The position numbers were made by a program, and so were the translations under genes. A stretch of 64,000 nt of DNA from Acidobacteriaceae bacterium. Lineage in GTDB: Bacteria > Acidobacteriota > Terriglobia > Terriglobales > Acidobacteriaceae. The stretch's first letter is position 1. The number at the start of each line of letters is the position of its first letter. The notes under the pieces are model-generated. The model worked only from the letters and a program-made list of their open reading frames with translations, was not told the DNA's origin and did not search any database. Below are positions 35,225 through 43,325 of this stretch, one piece after another. The stretch lies in contig JASHQQ010000140.1 in NCBI GenBank assembly GCA_030039035.1, forward strand, positions 1-64,000. Reading direction: 5' to 3'.

Positions 35225-36322
35225 ATGGACCCGATATTTGTCCCCGATTCGAACCGCCGTTGGGACTGCCTGAGCCTGGGCGAGGTGATGCTGCGACTCG
35301 ATCCCGGCGAGGGCCGCATCCACACCACGCGCAGCTTTCAGGTGTGGGAGGGGGGAGGCGAGTACAACGTAGCGCGCGGACTGCGGCGCTGCTTCGGTTT
35401 GCGAACCGCTGTTGCCACCGTGCTGGCCGACAACCCGGTCGGACGGCTCGTCGAGGACTTCATCCTGCAAGGCGGCGTGGATCCATCGCTGATCCGGTGG
35501 GTTCCGTATGACGGCGTGGGACGCAGCGTTCGCAACGGACTGAACTTCACCGAGCGCGGCTTCGGGGTTCGCGGCGCGGTGGGCTGCTCCGACCGCGGGC
35601 ACACCGCGATCAGCCAGGCGAAACCGGGAGATTTTGACTGGGACACGATCTTCGGCGAGTCGAACGGCTCGCGCTGGTTCCACACTGGCGGCATCTTCGC
35701 CGCGTTGTCGGGTTCAACGGCCCAGGTCTCTCAGGAAGCCATGGATGCGGCGCGGCGTCATACCACTCCGATCTCCTACGATCTGAACTATCGTGAATCG
35801 CTGTGGAAATCGATCGGCGGCAAGGCCAAGGCGCAGGAGGTGAATCGCGAGCTGGTGCGCAAGGTGGATCTTCTGCTGGGCAACGAAGAGGACTTCACGG
35901 CGATGCTGGGCGTGACGGTGAAAGGGGCCGGCGAGGACTATGCGGAGCTTCCGATAGCCGGCTACGAAGAGATGCTGCGCGAAGTAGCGGCAAGCTATCC
36001 GAATCTGAAACTCGTTGCCAGCACGCTGCGCACGGCTTATTCGGCGAGCCGCAACGCTTGGGGCGCGATCGCGATCCATGGGGACAAGATCGTCCATGTG
36101 CCGCAGCAGGGCATCGATATCTTCGACCGCGTGGGCGGTGGCGACAGCTTTGCTTCCGGACTGATCTACGGCTTTCTCGCCGGCAAGCCGGTGGAATGGG
36201 CCGTGCGCTGCGGCGCGGCGCACGGCGCGCTGGCCATGACCACGCCCGGCGACACCAGCATGGCGACGCTGGCTGAGGTGCAGCGCGCGATGAAGGGTGG
36301 TCCGGCGCGGATTGCGCGGTAG
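35225..36322 (+). CDS. kdgK: 2-keto-3-deoxygluconate kinase (PfkB family)
   Basis: A 365-residue ribokinase-fold sugar kinase. LSLGEVMLRLDPGEGRI is the N-terminal signature, GGGEYNVARGL the substrate-binding block, and IDIFDRVGGGDSFASGLIYG the anion-hole and catalytic-Asp motif. It would phosphorylate 2-keto-3-deoxygluconate to KDPG. The next gene, 7 bases downstream, encodes KDPG aldolase, which makes the assignment strong by context. The frame stays open to 34241, but that part is antisense to the SDR gene. ATG 35225 has only a weak ribosome site; an upstream GTG near 35198 is also possible. Confidence 0.87.
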   Translation: MDPIFVPDSNRRWDCLSLGEVMLRLDPGEGRIHTTRSFQVWEGGGEYNVARGLRRCFGLRTAVATVLADNPVGRLVEDFILQGGVDPSLIRWVPYDGVGRSVRNGLNFTERGFGVRGAVGCSDRGHTAISQAKPGDFDWDTIFGESNGSRWFHTGGIFAALSGSTAQVSQEAMDAARRHTTPISYDLNYRESLWKSIGGKAKAQEVNRELVRKVDLLLGNEEDFTAMLGVTVKGAGEDYAELPIAGYEEMLREVAASYPNLKLVASTLRTAYSASRNAWGAIAIHGDKIVHVPQQGIDIFDRVGGGDSFASGLIYGFLAGKPVEWAVRCGAAHGALAMTTPGDTSMATLAEVQRAMKGGPARIAR

Positions 36323-36329
36323 GAGGAAG

Positions 36330-36998
36330 ATGGCAGAGACCACGCAGCAATGGATCGAACGCGCCGGACTGATTCCCGTGCTGCGCGCGCGGTCGGCAGC
36401 GCAGGCTCATGCCGTTGTCAAGGCAATGATCGCCGGCGGCGTGACGGTGGTCGAAGTCACTATGACGGTTCCGGGGGCGGTCGACTTGCTGAAAGAGCTG
36501 AAACGGGAGTTTGCGGGACAACTCTTGCTCGGCGCCGGCACGGTGACTTCCGCGGATGAGGTCGAAGCGACTGTCGAAGCCGGCGCGGAGTTCGTCGTCA
36601 GCCCCAGCTTTCATCCTGAGGTGGTTGCGAAGACCCAAACGCTGGGCAAGGTTTCGATTCCCGGCGCGCTCACGCCGACCGAAGTGATCACGGCGTGGCG
36701 GGCAGGGGCGGATTATGCAAAGATCTTTCCTTGCTCCGCGGTTGGAGGCGCGAGTTATCTGAAAGCTTTGCTGGCGCCGTTTCCCGAGCTCAAGCTCATT
36801 CCCACCGGCGGAGTCACGCTGCAAACAGCGGAGAGCTTTCTGCGCGCCGGGGCAAAGGCGCTGGGAGTTGGGAGCGATCTTGTGAATCTCGCGGCGATTG
36901 ACGAAGGCCGGCCGGAGGCAATAACCGATATGGCGCGAGCCTATCTCGAGGTGCTGGCGCGGGTGCGGCAGGAAGGACCGGCGTTGCTGAAGGTGTGA
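36330..36998 (+). CDS. eda: KDPG/KHG aldolase
   Basis: A 222-residue class I aldolase of the Eda family that splits 2-keto-3-deoxy-6-phosphogluconate into pyruvate and glyceraldehyde-3-phosphate. GLIPVLRARSAAQA, GVTVVEVTMTVPGAV, LLLGAGTVTSADEV and the Schiff-base lysine in YAKIFPCSAVGG are present, plus LIPTGGVTLQTAESFL. ATG 36330 has AGGAGG 4 bases upstream and lies 7 bases after the kinase stop, so the two are one operon, divergent from the SDR-manD-transporter operon. It completes the hexuronate route. Confidence 0.95.
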   Translation: MAETTQQWIERAGLIPVLRARSAAQAHAVVKAMIAGGVTVVEVTMTVPGAVDLLKELKREFAGQLLLGAGTVTSADEVEATVEAGAEFVVSPSFHPEVVAKTQTLGKVSIPGALTPTEVITAWRAGADYAKIFPCSAVGGASYLKALLAPFPELKLIPTGGVTLQTAESFLRAGAKALGVGSDLVNLAAIDEGRPEAITDMARAYLEVLARVRQEGPALLKV

Positions 36999-37035
36999 TC
37001 CGGCACAATGTTGCACCCTTTGGAGATGCAGAGAA

Positions 37036-37461
37036 ATGGCGATGAAGAAAAAGCGAACAAGACCCGCGACCGGAAGCGCCGGCGATGCGGCGGCCAATCT
37101 GCAAGCGATTGACATTTACCTCGCGAAGGCCCCGCAACCCGCGCGCAAAATGCTCGAAGAGATTCGTGCCATCGTGCGCGCCAACGCGCCGGCGGCGACC
37201 ACAGAAGTCTTCAGTTACGGAATGCCCGGATTTCGCTACCAGGGACCCCTGCTCTGGTACGGAGCGATGAAGAATCACTGCGGGTTTTATCCCGGCAGCC
37301 CGCCGATGATCCAATCGCTGGCTGCGGAATTGAAAGACTACAAAACCACGAGGGGCGCGATCCAGTTCCCCTACGACAAGCCCGTGCCGGCCGCTCTGGT
37401 GAAGAAGATTGTCAGGCTGCGGGCGAAAGAGAATGAGGCAAGGGAGGCACGCGGGACCTGA
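37036..37461 (+). CDS. DUF1801 (YdhG/YjbR-like fold) small protein
   Basis: A 141-residue soluble protein with a basic N-terminus and the pattern IDIYLAKAPQPARKMLEEIR, then EVFSYGMPGFRYQGPLLWYGAMKNHCGFYP, typical of DUF1801 proteins. A C-terminal block GAIQFPYDKPVPAALVKKIV follows. The biochemical role of the family is not established. It follows eda by 37 bases, with a GA-rich ribosome-site-like stretch before ATG 37036, and may be read from the same transcript without sharing the pathway. Confidence 0.75.
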   Translation: MAMKKKRTRPATGSAGDAAANLQAIDIYLAKAPQPARKMLEEIRAIVRANAPAATTEVFSYGMPGFRYQGPLLWYGAMKNHCGFYPGSPPMIQSLAAELKDYKTTRGAIQFPYDKPVPAALVKKIVRLRAKENEAREARGT

Positions 37462-37515
37462 CGATACGAAGTCGCTCACGAGAGACCACTGACAACTGCT
37501 GATCGCCGGATTGCG

Positions 37516-38664
37516 CTACATGCGCGGAGGAGCTGCATTCTCGCCGGCGAGAATGCGAACCTCGCCGCGGAATTCGCGGTAGTTGACGAATGAAGTATCG
37601 TTCAGGAAAGTCTTGGGCGTTCCCGAAAACGTGGGATGCGACATTCCGTCGGGCGCGTGCGTAGTGTGAGCCTGCAAAAGAGAGATGCTCCTCGCCGGCA
37701 CGACGACTGTCCTGGCGCCGATCTGCTCCGGACCGTATTCGACGACGATGCCCGCGCTGGCGATCAGCTCGCCGGGCGCCAGATCGGCCCGGACGGTCAT
37801 GCGAAGAATGGAGCCGGTCACGGGATCGAAGGCGATTTCGCCGTGGTAGCCCGCGCGTTCACTGTAGATGTGCGTCGCAAAGGACTCGGATTGATCCTCG
37901 GTGACACAGCAGAACTGGACCAGATAGTGCGAGTCGTCTTTCGGCACCGTGTAATGGAAGACGGCTTCGATGCCCCCACTGCCCTGCTCCCACTGGCTCC
38001 ACGTGATCTTCCCCTTGAGCGCGTCGGCAAGCACCGTGCGCGGAAAAGGCCCGAATTCGCCGGCGGTGAGCAGGCCGTGCACTTGCGCTTCGTGTTTCGC
38101 GGCCTTCTCCTTCGTGAGGTCGGTATCGTGTCCGTCGCGAAACGCGACATCCGACGATGATTGCCCGACAAGATGCAGGGGAAGATAGCTGTAACTGACG
38201 ACGGCTGTCGCTTCCTGCACGTCCTCTTTGGGGCGATCCTCGAACGCCGAAGTCTTGCGCGTGGCGATGAAGTTCGGCAACTGGTGCATTGTGGTGTTCA
38301 CATAATTGACCATTTGCACCAGCATCTGTCGAAGTGCGGCCGCGTCGGGCCTCGGTTTTTGTGGAATCTCCGCCGGGGGCAAGTCGAGGAAAGCCGACGA
38401 ATCGGCCAGAATGAGCAGTCGCTGCTCCGATTGCTGGCCCGGGAGTCTGACTTCCATCGCCGCCAATTTGTCCGCGCTTAGCCGTTCGGCGAGCTGCAGC
38501 GGCTCCAGTTCCTGTGCGAGTTCGGAGTCCGACCTGCCATTCGACGCCGCAATCAAGGCAGCTAGCTGGTCCACGGTTACTCTTTGAGAAGCAGTTTCAT
38601 CGGCGGCAAACGCTCCGTGAGAAATCGTCGCAAGCAGCAGGACGACGGCGGGCCGGACCATCAT
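37516..38664 (-). CDS. Exported protein of unknown function
   Basis: A 382-residue protein with a clear signal peptide (MMVRPAVVLLLATISHGAFA, cleavage before ADE). I do not recognise a named domain. The mature part starts with a helical region VTVDQLAALIAASNGRSDSE, then a segment YVNTTMHQLPNFIATRKTSAFED followed by a beta-rich region. Similar proteins seem to recur in Acidobacteria, by recollection only. It lies downstream of uxaC on the same strand with a 13-base gap, so it may be co-transcribed, although no link to uronate metabolism is visible. Repetitive short sequence precedes its stop. Confidence 0.7.
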   Translation of the reverse strand: MMVRPAVVLLLATISHGAFAADETASQRVTVDQLAALIAASNGRSDSELAQELEPLQLAERLSADKLAAMEVRLPGQQSEQRLLILADSSAFLDLPPAEIPQKPRPDAAALRQMLVQMVNYVNTTMHQLPNFIATRKTSAFEDRPKEDVQEATAVVSYSYLPLHLVGQSSSDVAFRDGHDTDLTKEKAAKHEAQVHGLLTAGEFGPFPRTVLADALKGKITWSQWEQGSGGIEAVFHYTVPKDDSHYLVQFCCVTEDQSESFATHIYSERAGYHGEIAFDPVTGSILRMTVRADLAPGELIASAGIVVEYGPEQIGARTVVVPARSISLLQAHTTHAPDGMSHPTFSGTPKTFLNDTSFVNYREFRGEVRILAGENAAPPRM

Positions 38665-38677
38665 ATAACCCTCCCGA

Positions 38678-40084
38678 CTACAACTTGTACGCCTTCTTCA
38701 CCAGATTGCAGGTCAAATCGCCGGCGACCTCCATCGCTTCGTCTTCGTCGAGCCGGTGTTCGGCCACAAGCCGCGCAAGAAAAGCCGAGTCGATGCGGCG
38801 GGCGACGTCGTGGCGCGCGGGAATGGAAAGAAAGGCGCGGGTGTCGTCGTTGAAGCCGACGGTGTTGTAAAAGCCGGCGGTTTCCGTGGCCTGCTGGCGA
38901 AATCGCATCATGCCTTCCGGGCTGTCGTGGAACCACCACGGCGGACCGAGGCGCAGGCAGGGGTAGTGGCCGGCCAGAGGCGCCAGTTCGCGGCTGTAGG
39001 AAGTTTCGTCCAGCGTGAAGAGAATGATGGTGAGGCCGGGCTCGTTGCCGTAGCGGTTGAGCAGCGGGCGCAGCGCCTCCACGTAGTCGGTGCGCGAGGG
39101 GATGTCGGCGCCCATGTCGCGGCCGTATCGCGCGAAGATCTGCGCGTTGTGGTTGCGCACGGCGCCGGGATGGATCTGCATGACGAGGCCGTCGTCGAGG
39201 CTCATGCGCGCCATCTCGGTGAGCATCTGGGCGCGGAACTGCTCCTGCTGCGCCGCATCGGCCGTGCCTTCGAGGATGGCTTCGAAGAGCCGGGAGGCCT
39301 TCGATTCGGTCAGTTCGGCAGTTTGTGCCGTGGGATGGCCGTGATCGGTCGCCGTGGCTCCCAGCGCCTTGAAGAAGTGGCGGCGCGCGGCCAGCGCGCG
39401 CATGTATCCGCGCCATGTTGCCGTATCTTCGCCGGTGATGTCGGCGAGCGTCTCAATGTTTTTTGCGAATCCGGGAAACGCCGGGTCGACGACCGGATCG
39501 GGACGAAACGTGGGCAGAATGCGCGCGGCCCACCCGCCGGAACGCGCGCCCTCGCGGATGAGGCGGTGATCCTGAAGCGAATCGAGGGGCGAATCGGTGG
39601 TGGCGAGCACCTCGATCCCGAAACGATCGTAAAGCGCGCGCGGCAGGAATTCACGGGTGGCGAGCTTGGCGGAGATGGTGTCGTAGTAGTGGTCTGCCGT
39701 CTCCGCCGAGAGCCGCCCGGTCATCCCAAAGAGTTCCTGGAAGGCGTAGTCGAGCCAGAGGCGCGTGGGCGTTCCGCGAAAGAGGTGGTAATGGCTGGCG
39801 AAGATCCTCCATACATTGCGAGGTTCCTCGATGTAGGGGTGGCCGATTTCGAGATCCTCGAGCGAGATGCCCTGGCTGTACAGCATGCGGAAGACGTAGT
39901 GATCCGGCTGCACGAAGAGCGCCACGGGATTGGGAAATGGCTTGTTGCCGGCAAACCAGCTCGCCTGCGTGTGACCGTGCGGGCTCACAATGGGCAGGCT
40001 GCGAATGCTCGCGTAAAGCCGGCGCGCAATGGCGCGCGTTCCTTCCTCGGCCGGAAAGAGTCTGTCTTCGTTGAGAAGAGCCAC
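38678..40084 (-). CDS. uxaC: Uronate (glucuronate) isomerase
   Basis: About 468 residues of the amidohydrolase-superfamily uronate isomerase. The first metal-site motif is the SPHGH variant in LPIVSPHGHTQASWFA. Later blocks are ALYDRFGIEVLATTDSPLD, LVMQIHPGAVRNHN, FTLDETSYSRELAPLAG and GFYNTVGFNDDTRAFLSIPARHD. It converts D-glucuronate to D-fructuronate and feeds the ManD-KdgK-Eda route encoded 2-7 kb away. I prefer GTG 40084, with GGGGGA about 6 bases upstream. ATG 40171 is in frame and gives 29 more residues but would share its CATG with the start of the divergent gene. Confidence 0.88.
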   Translation of the reverse strand: MALLNEDRLFPAEEGTRAIARRLYASIRSLPIVSPHGHTQASWFAGNKPFPNPVALFVQPDHYVFRMLYSQGISLEDLEIGHPYIEEPRNVWRIFASHYHLFRGTPTRLWLDYAFQELFGMTGRLSAETADHYYDTISAKLATREFLPRALYDRFGIEVLATTDSPLDSLQDHRLIREGARSGGWAARILPTFRPDPVVDPAFPGFAKNIETLADITGEDTATWRGYMRALAARRHFFKALGATATDHGHPTAQTAELTESKASRLFEAILEGTADAAQQEQFRAQMLTEMARMSLDDGLVMQIHPGAVRNHNAQIFARYGRDMGADIPSRTDYVEALRPLLNRYGNEPGLTIILFTLDETSYSRELAPLAGHYPCLRLGPPWWFHDSPEGMMRFRQQATETAGFYNTVGFNDDTRAFLSIPARHDVARRIDSAFLARLVAEHRLDEDEAMEVAGDLTCNLVKKAYKL

Positions 40085-40169
40085 GTTCTTCCCCCAACTC
40101 TCCGCTCCATCATATCGTTCCGCTTCGCCGCGGGTTGTATACTGCGACTGCCCAACGAATGAAGTGATC

Positions 40170-40961
40170 ATGTCTTCTTCCTTATCATTCCAGAATCTCC
40201 AGCCGTTCAATCTTGCGGGCCGCCACGCACTGGTGACCGGCGCCGCAAGCGGCATTGGCGAAGCCACCGTGAAAGAGCTGGTCCGGGCCGGCGCGGTGGT
40301 CTGGGTGGCGGATATCAACCACGCCGCGGCGGAGGAACTGGCGCGATCAGTGGGCTCATCCCAGGCGATTCATCTCGACGTAACCCTCCAGGAGTCGGTC
40401 TCCGCGGCTGCGGCTCGAATCCAGCGCCTCGACGTTCTCGTCAACAATGCCGGAGTCGGACACGTAGGCAACATCGAAGCCACCGAGCCGGAAGATTTCG
40501 ATCGTCTCTTCAGCGTGAATGCGCGCGGCGTGTATCTTGTGACCCGAGCCTTTTTGCCACAGTTGCTGGCCGTGGCCGCCGGCGGCGAGCGCGTCGGCGC
40601 GATCGTCAACATCGGCTCCGTCGCCGGGGAGGTCGGCGTGAAGCAGCGCTTTGCCTACTGCGCGACCAAGGGCGCGGTGCTGGCCATGACGCGCCAGCTC
40701 GCCGTCGACTATCCGAAGACCCTGCGCGTGAATGCCGTCTGCCCCGGCACCGTGGATACACCCTTCGTTGAAGGGTATCTGGAGAGATTCCACAAGCACA
40801 ACAAAGAAGAAGTCCGCGCCGAGTTGCGCGCGCGCCAGCCCATGGGACGGCTGGGCCGGCCCGACGAGATTGCGTCGATGGTGCGGTACCTCGCATCCGA
40901 CGAGGCGGCATTCATTACGGGTGCGTGGCTGGCGATCGACGGCGGGCTCACGGCTGCGTGA
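40170..40961 (+). CDS. SDR oxidoreductase, possible 2-keto-3-deoxy-L-fuconate dehydrogenase
   Basis: A 263-residue short-chain dehydrogenase. It has VTGAASGIGEATVKELV for cofactor binding, NNAGVGHVG, the catalytic set in VNIGSVAGEVGVKQRFAYCATKGAV, and a C-terminal AIDGGLTAA. The Asp in VADINHAAA suggests NAD preference. It lies 20 bases before an FAH-family hydrolase on the same strand. The SDR plus FAH pair is the end of non-phosphorylative deoxy-sugar-acid pathways, oxidising 2-keto-3-deoxy-L-fuconate before cleavage. The adjacent fucP gene favours fucose over rhamnose. TATACT at 40138-40143 could be its -10 box. Confidence 0.75.
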   Translation: MSSSLSFQNLQPFNLAGRHALVTGAASGIGEATVKELVRAGAVVWVADINHAAAEELARSVGSSQAIHLDVTLQESVSAAAARIQRLDVLVNNAGVGHVGNIEATEPEDFDRLFSVNARGVYLVTRAFLPQLLAVAAGGERVGAIVNIGSVAGEVGVKQRFAYCATKGAVLAMTRQLAVDYPKTLRVNAVCPGTVDTPFVEGYLERFHKHNKEEVRAELRARQPMGRLGRPDEIASMVRYLASDEAAFITGAWLAIDGGLTAA

Positions 40962-40981
40962 ATCTTGCCCAGGAGGGCGCG

Positions 40982-41806
40982 ATGAAGCTGGTTTCATTTT
41001 CCTTGCAGGATGGGCTTGTCCGTCCCGGCGCATGGATCGACGAAGGGACGGTGGTCGATCTCGGTGCCATTTATCCGGATTCGCTTGCCGTCATACGAGC
41101 CGGGCTCGGCAAGAGTCCCGAAGGCCCGAGGCATCCGATCGCCTCGGTCCGCCTGCACGCGCCGCTCCCGCACCCGCCGCGTGTCTTTGCCATCGGCCTG
41201 AATTATCGCGATCATGCCAGGGAGTCCGGCCAGCCGGTTCCATCGGCGCCGGTCGTTTTCTTCAAGCTGACAACGGCGATCATCGGGCCCGGCGAGCCGA
41301 TCGTCCTGCCCAGGAACTCATCCCGGCCCGATTACGAGGCAGAGTTTGCGTTTGTCATCGGCAAAGGCGGCTATCGCATTCCGGCGGCATCGTGGCGCGA
41401 GTACGTCTACGGCTACACCATCGTGAACGATGTCAGCGCGCGCGACGTGCAGTTCGCCACGTCACAGTGGTCGCTGAGCAAGAGCTTTCCCACGTTTTGC
41501 CCCATGGGTCCGGCGATCGTTTCGGCAGATGAGATCGCCGATCCGCAGGCGCTCGCAATTGGCCTGAGCATCGACGGCGAAATCATGCAGAACTCAAATA
41601 CCAAAGAGCTGGTCTTCGGCATTCCGGAATTGATCGAATACATTTCCTCGATCACTCCGCTGCTGTGCGGCGACATCGTATCGACGGGAACGCCGCCCGG
41701 GGTGGGGCTGGCGCGAAAACCGCCGCGCTGGCTGAAGGCGGGCGATACAGTAACCGTGACAGTGGAGGGGCTTGGGTCGCTGACCAATCCCGTTGTTGCG
41801 GAGTAA
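40982..41806 (+). CDS. FAH-family hydrolase, possible 2,4-diketo-3-deoxy-L-fuconate hydrolase
   Basis: A 274-residue fumarylacetoacetate-hydrolase-family protein. PPRVFAIGLNYRDHARE opens the catalytic domain, and metal ligands are in DYEAEFAFVIGK and YTIVNDVSARDVQ. GDIVSTGTPPGVGLARKPP is the C-terminal signature. It would cleave a 2,4-diketo-3-deoxy sugar acid to pyruvate plus lactate or similar. ATG 40982 has AGGAGG 6 bases upstream, 20 bases after the SDR stop, so they form an operon. A convergent L-fucose permease gene ends 16 bases downstream. Substrate is inferred from context. Confidence 0.82.
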   Translation: MKLVSFSLQDGLVRPGAWIDEGTVVDLGAIYPDSLAVIRAGLGKSPEGPRHPIASVRLHAPLPHPPRVFAIGLNYRDHARESGQPVPSAPVVFFKLTTAIIGPGEPIVLPRNSSRPDYEAEFAFVIGKGGYRIPAASWREYVYGYTIVNDVSARDVQFATSQWSLSKSFPTFCPMGPAIVSADEIADPQALAIGLSIDGEIMQNSNTKELVFGIPELIEYISSITPLLCGDIVSTGTPPGVGLARKPPRWLKAGDTVTVTVEGLGSLTNPVVAE

Positions 41807-41821
41807 CTGCGCGCTTCAGCT

Positions 41822-43156
41822 CTACTCTGCCGCCGCCGCCCGGGCCTGAACAAGCTCCTCGGGCTCTGCCTGCGAGCCGAACCACGCATAAAGCGCGATC
41901 ACGACGAAGCACGCTCCCGGCACGGAGTAAGCGAGAGCAAGGCTCGTGAGCGCCACCTTCCCCATCAGCAGCGTGACCAACGCGCCGCCGATGATGGCCA
42001 TCACGATCACCGCGCCGCCGGTCTTCGTTCGCGTCCCGAGTCCGTTGATTCCCAGCGCAAATATGGTTGGGAACATGGTCGACATGAAGAAACTCTCCGC
42101 GATCAGGCAGCCGATGCCAAGCCAGCCGGGACGCAGGATGGCAATCGCGCACACGACGGCGTTGATCGCGCCGAACGCCCCCAGCAGGTGCGCCGGCTGG
42201 ATAAAGCGCAAAAGCCACGTGGAGACGAACCGGCCGCAGGTGAAGGCCACCAGCGCGCCGGTAAGCCAGTAGCCCGCATCCCGCTCGGCCAGGCCGGCAT
42301 AGGATTGCGCGTAGGGGATCATGTAACTCCAACTGGCCACCTGCGCACCGACATAAAGAAACTGCGCCACCACGGCGAGGACAAAATGAAGGCGCGCCCA
42401 AAGCGGCCGCGAGACGTCGTGCTCGAGCGTATTGCGCGAGAAGTCCATGCCGGTATGCGGAAACGGGGTGCGCGCGATGAGAACAGCCCAGAAGAGCACG
42501 ATGGCCCCAAGCACAAGATAAGGGACGATGACGCGAATGGTCTCGGAGCGCAGATAGTCCTGGTAGGTGTGCTGCGCCTGCATCATAGCAACCTGCGCCG
42601 GTTTGAGCTCGATTCCCGAAAATATGAACCGGCTGCCGACCAACACGCCCGTGATGCTTCCCAGCGGATTGAACGATTGCGAGAAATTCAGCCGTTGGCC
42701 GGCGCTTTCCGGCGGTCCCACCTGCGCGATGAAGGGGCTCGCGCCGGTCTCGAGAAACGCGAGGCCGCTGGCAATCACAAACAGCGCGGTGAGAAAGAAC
42801 CAGTAACGGTCGACGACGGCTGCGGGCCAGAACAGGATGCATCCGGCTCCATAGAGGCAAAGACCGATGAGCAGGCCAGTCTTGTAGCCGGCGCGGCGCA
42901 TGATGCGCCCCGCCGGCAACGCCAGCAGGAAATATCCCAGATAGAACGCGAACTGAACCAGCCCCGCCTGGAGCCGGTTGATCTCGAACGACTTCATGAA
43001 CTGGCGGATGAGAATGTCGTTGAGGTTATTCGGAATTCCCCAGAGGAAGAACAGCGCCGTGACGAGGATGAAGGGCAGAGCACGGCCGGCAGGAACGAGC
43101 GGCGCGCGCTGACCCGATGCGGAAGTTGTGGCCGAAACAGCCGGGATTGAGTCCAA
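41822..43156 (-). CDS. fucP: L-fucose:proton symporter family (FucP-like)
   Basis: A 444-residue 12-helix MFS permease of the FHS family. FFLWGIPNNLNDILIRQF is the FucP-type helix 1, followed by QAGLVQFAFYLGYFLLALPAG, GASPFIAQVGPPESAGQRLNFSQSFNPLG and FPTIFALGINGLG, all typical of FucP/HexP/GluP proteins. It imports L-fucose or a related sugar such as L-galactose or D-arabinose. It is convergent with the SDR/FAH pair and divergent from the aldehyde dehydrogenase gene. Other FHS members carry glucose, so the substrate is likely but not certain. Confidence 0.82.
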   Translation of the reverse strand: MDSIPAVSATTSASGQRAPLVPAGRALPFILVTALFFLWGIPNNLNDILIRQFMKSFEINRLQAGLVQFAFYLGYFLLALPAGRIMRRAGYKTGLLIGLCLYGAGCILFWPAAVVDRYWFFLTALFVIASGLAFLETGASPFIAQVGPPESAGQRLNFSQSFNPLGSITGVLVGSRFIFSGIELKPAQVAMMQAQHTYQDYLRSETIRVIVPYLVLGAIVLFWAVLIARTPFPHTGMDFSRNTLEHDVSRPLWARLHFVLAVVAQFLYVGAQVASWSYMIPYAQSYAGLAERDAGYWLTGALVAFTCGRFVSTWLLRFIQPAHLLGAFGAINAVVCAIAILRPGWLGIGCLIAESFFMSTMFPTIFALGINGLGTRTKTGGAVIVMAIIGGALVTLLMGKVALTSLALAYSVPGACFVVIALYAWFGSQAEPEELVQARAAAAE

Positions 43157-43325
43157 AGCGCGGCTCCGCTGAAGCGTTGGTTCCGGCGGGTTGCCGCCGG
43201 GTTTGCGTTCGTCTCAACCGTTCTATCCAATCGGAGTGCAAATGGCAACCATCGCGCGCGGCTCAAGGACTATCGCGGCGCGCCATGCCCCTCGAGAAGC
43301 CGGGTGCGGGATAATCACAAATGAT

